DNA of 52,333 bases from Porphyromonas bennonis DSM 23058 = JCM 16335 (GTDB lineage Bacteria; Bacteroidota; Bacteroidia; Bacteroidales; Porphyromonadaceae), in NCBI RefSeq assembly GCF_000375645.1, contig NZ_AQWR01000013.1, positions 1 to 52,333 on the forward strand, written 5' to 3'. The number at the start of each line of letters is the position of its first letter. Position 1 is the first letter of the stretch. The notes beneath the pieces are model-generated. The model saw only the letters and a list, made by a program, of their open reading frames with translations, did no database searches and was not told the origin of the DNA. The position numbers and the translations under genes were made by a program. Shown here piece after piece: positions 51,160 through 52,333 of the stretch.

Positions 51160-51550
51160 GGGGTGACGCATTTGAGCGGTACAGGAGCTATTTAACTCAT
51201 TGTGAAGAGTGGAAGATGAAGCACCCCTTGTGGGTGCCCGCTTTTTAGCCCCCTCGACCCGTGGATCAGGCATTGCAAGCGATCCCGCGACCCCGCTAGG
51301 GTGTCGCACTGATTGCTTGACTCTCTGACAAGTGCGACACCCTAGCAGGGTCGTATATCCCTCTCGAGATCCTCCTTCCCGGGGTCTTCGGCACTTCGTG
51401 CCTCGACACCCGGTCTAAAAAACGATGATCCCTCCGGGGCTTCGCCCCTGCGGGATCGGCAGGCGGTAGCAGCAGGGCGGGGATCGGTCAATGGGATTGC
51501 ACAGCGATAGGGAACAACACCTTTGCTGTGAAGCTCAAATGCGTCACCCC
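51160..51550. repeat. MITE-like block with 18-bp terminal inverted repeats
   Basis: GGGGTGACGCATTTGAGC at 51160-51177 is exactly the reverse complement of 51533-51550. The same end sequence opens element copy A at 37589. CCACAT occurs just outside both ends (51151-51156 and 51557-51562), but not directly abutting them, so a target-site duplication is doubtful. No transposase is present. Confidence 0.75.
51289..51352. repeat. 22-bp inverted repeat with 20-nt loop
   Basis: 51289-51310 (GACCCCGCTAGGGTGTCGCA plus CT) pairs with 51331-51352 with a single mismatch. It is nested inside the MITE-like block and has no T-run on either side. Confidence 0.85.
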
Positions 51551-51552
51551 TG
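51377..51552 (-). repeat. REP/MITE-like interspersed element, copy B
   Basis: The reverse complement reads CAGGGGTGACGCATTTGAGC, then ATCGCTGTGCAATCC, the GATCCCGCAGGGGC/GCCCCGGAGGGATC hairpin, GTTTTTTAGACCGGGTGTCG, GGCACGAAGTGCC and ACCCCGGGA, in the same order as copy A at 37587-37751. The inner ~40 bp differ in length and sequence; the distal ~86 bp are nearly identical. Confidence 0.85.
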
Positions 51553-51613
51553 CAAACCACATAAATCTCCGAAAACCCAAAATATTTATTTGCAATGTTC
51601 AGCGCAAAATTGC

Positions 51614-51643
51614 TTGGTTTACCAATAAAAATGACGACATTTG
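51614..51643 (+). promoter_or_regulatory. Probable promoter of the right-edge lipoprotein gene
   Basis: TTGG at 51614 is 22 nt upstream of GACATTTG (51636-51643), one mismatch to TAnnTTTG. The leader is about 90 nt. Confidence 0.5.
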
Positions 51644-51739
51644 GATACCAAGATCGGGAGCAGTCAACTCCATTAACCTGAAGTTCTCTACCACACCGAT
51701 CATAACTAACGTCTAACAACCACCACAAGCAACATTATT

Positions 51740-52333
51740 ATGGTTAAAAACAGGAGCCTTATGGCTCTTCTAATCCTGACCAGTCTCTGTATGCTGTGTT
51801 CCTCGTGCGATCGGTTTACTGACTGGAAAAAGGTGACGTGGGATCATTACGCCACAGGATTCTACTTAGAGAGCAGCATGGAAATACATGAGGAGTCAGC
51901 CGACTATATAGAGGTTCGTGTCAAGGGGTGGGACATAAAGTACGCCAAATGGTCAGTAGTTAATCGCCCAATTATCAGTATGACTTGTCTCTTTTCCTAT
52001 CCCGAAAAGCGTCCTCAGCTGGAGCAGATCATACAGGACTTTGGCGAAGCGAAGCATCAGGCACACACCTACGAGGGGTACACTCAGCCACACTTCGCTT
52101 TTAGTACCCCAAGCCGCTATTTCCTCAAGACGCCGATAGACAAGGTGGAGCTGGTCAGCGACAGAGACTGGGCGGATCAGCCGGCGGGGAGTGTACTCAA
52201 TGCGCACTTCTGGCTCCTCGGTCGCTGCCATGACCGCTATGCGAAGCATCTCGACAATCCCGGCAGGCAGAGAATGCCGGCAGACTTCCACGTCCGGAGC
52301 GAAGCCTATATGAAGCTGGTGGCGCAGGCTTAT
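51740..52333 (+). CDS. Hypothetical lipoprotein (partial, runs off the right edge)
   Basis: An open frame of 198 codons from ATG at 51740 with no stop before the window ends. It starts MVKNRSLMALLILTSLCMLC and continues SSCDRFTDWKKV, a lipoprotein signal with Cys near residue 23. The rest is soluble and mixed alpha/beta (YIEVRVKGWDIKYAKWSVV, EQIIQDFGEAKHQAH, YFLKTPIDKVELVSDRDWAD). I do not recognise a family. The predicted promoter and the mature-looking signal peptide support a real gene; the 3' part is missing. Confidence 0.8.
   Translation, partial: MVKNRSLMALLILTSLCMLCSSCDRFTDWKKVTWDHYATGFYLESSMEIHEESADYIEVRVKGWDIKYAKWSVVNRPIISMTCLFSYPEKRPQLEQIIQDFGEAKHQAHTYEGYTQPHFAFSTPSRYFLKTPIDKVELVSDRDWADQPAGSVLNAHFWLLGRCHDRYAKHLDNPGRQRMPADFHVRSEAYMKLVAQAY

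Larger units (their letters stand above)
51109..51613. other. Repeat-rich intergenic region after ruvC
   Basis: No gene was found. The region contains a 391-bp block bounded by an 18-bp inverted repeat (51160-51177 / 51533-51550), a terminator-like GCACCCCTTGTGGGTGC hairpin followed by CGCTTTTTAG (about 51222-51248, probably used by ruvC), a 22-bp inverted repeat (51289-51352) and copy B of the interspersed element (51377-51552). Confidence 0.75.

Noticed and set aside
51151-51562. CCACAT direct repeats as target-site duplication of the MITE-like block
   Set aside because: The two copies are several bases away from the inverted-repeat ends and at unequal distances, so they do not meet the usual pattern.

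Overview
The window looks like chromosome of a Bacteroidota bacterium close to Porphyromonas, at moderately high G+C. Three signs support this. The partial 16S rRNA 5' end at the left edge reads like Porphyromonas 16S. Intergenic promoters repeatedly show the Bacteroidota form, a TTG-type -33 element and TAnnTTTG at -7, with 22-24 nt from the first base of one to the first base of the other. The gene content (SusC/SusD pair, C10 cysteine protease, pyruvate:ferredoxin oxidoreductase, rubrerythrin, DapL route) fits an anaerobic, amino-acid-using Bacteroidales species. No phage, CRISPR array, intact insertion sequence or tRNA gene was seen.

Layout, left to right. Positions 1-136 hold the 16S rRNA start (minus strand), driven by two near-identical tandem promoters. 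Positions 1159-10389 are a plus-strand operon for a secreted C10 cysteine protease and four modular surface lipoproteins (collagen-like/Big2, fimbrillin-like/Big2, and two fimbrillin-like/leucine-rich), ended by a strong terminator. Positions 10693-12948 (minus) encode a GT4 glycosyltransferase and an AglD/MprF-type membrane protein. Positions 13257-14023 are yceD-rpmF. Positions 14214-18397 (minus) are two half ABC exporters and their TetR regulator, with a terminator-like hairpin in the tetR leader. Rubrerythrin follows at 18755-19342.

The centrepiece is 20138-37034, eleven consecutive plus-strand genes that together read as a locus for harvesting peptidoglycan sugars. They are an SSS-family symporter, a NagX/HGSNAT-like membrane acetyltransferase, a BadF-type amino-sugar kinase (MurK-like), MurQ etherase, an AmiE-like serine hydrolase, the exo-N-acetylmuramidase NamZ, SusC, SusD, a DUF4623 lipoprotein, a GHL10 (DigH-like) lipoprotein glycosidase and a NagZ-type GH3 enzyme. 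Outer-membrane import, glycan trimming, peptide removal, inner-membrane transport, phosphorylation and lactyl-ether cleavage are all represented.

After a small lipoprotein gene, the minus strand carries pyruvate:ferredoxin oxidoreductase, a DUF4143 ATPase and a cobalamin nucleotide-loop operon (DUF2007 gene-cobU-cobT-cobS-cobC, 42969-46221). Divergent from it, a cobalamin riboswitch (46374-46561) precedes an AspT/YidE-type transporter, followed by dapF-dapL-ruvC. The right edge cuts a lipoprotein gene.

Two families of intergenic repeats stand out. One is a 16-bp palindrome (CTATTACCGGTAATAG type), single or in four-unit arrays with an exact 22-bp period. The other is a REP/MITE-like element of about 170 bp, present as inverted copies at 37587-37751 and 51377-51552.
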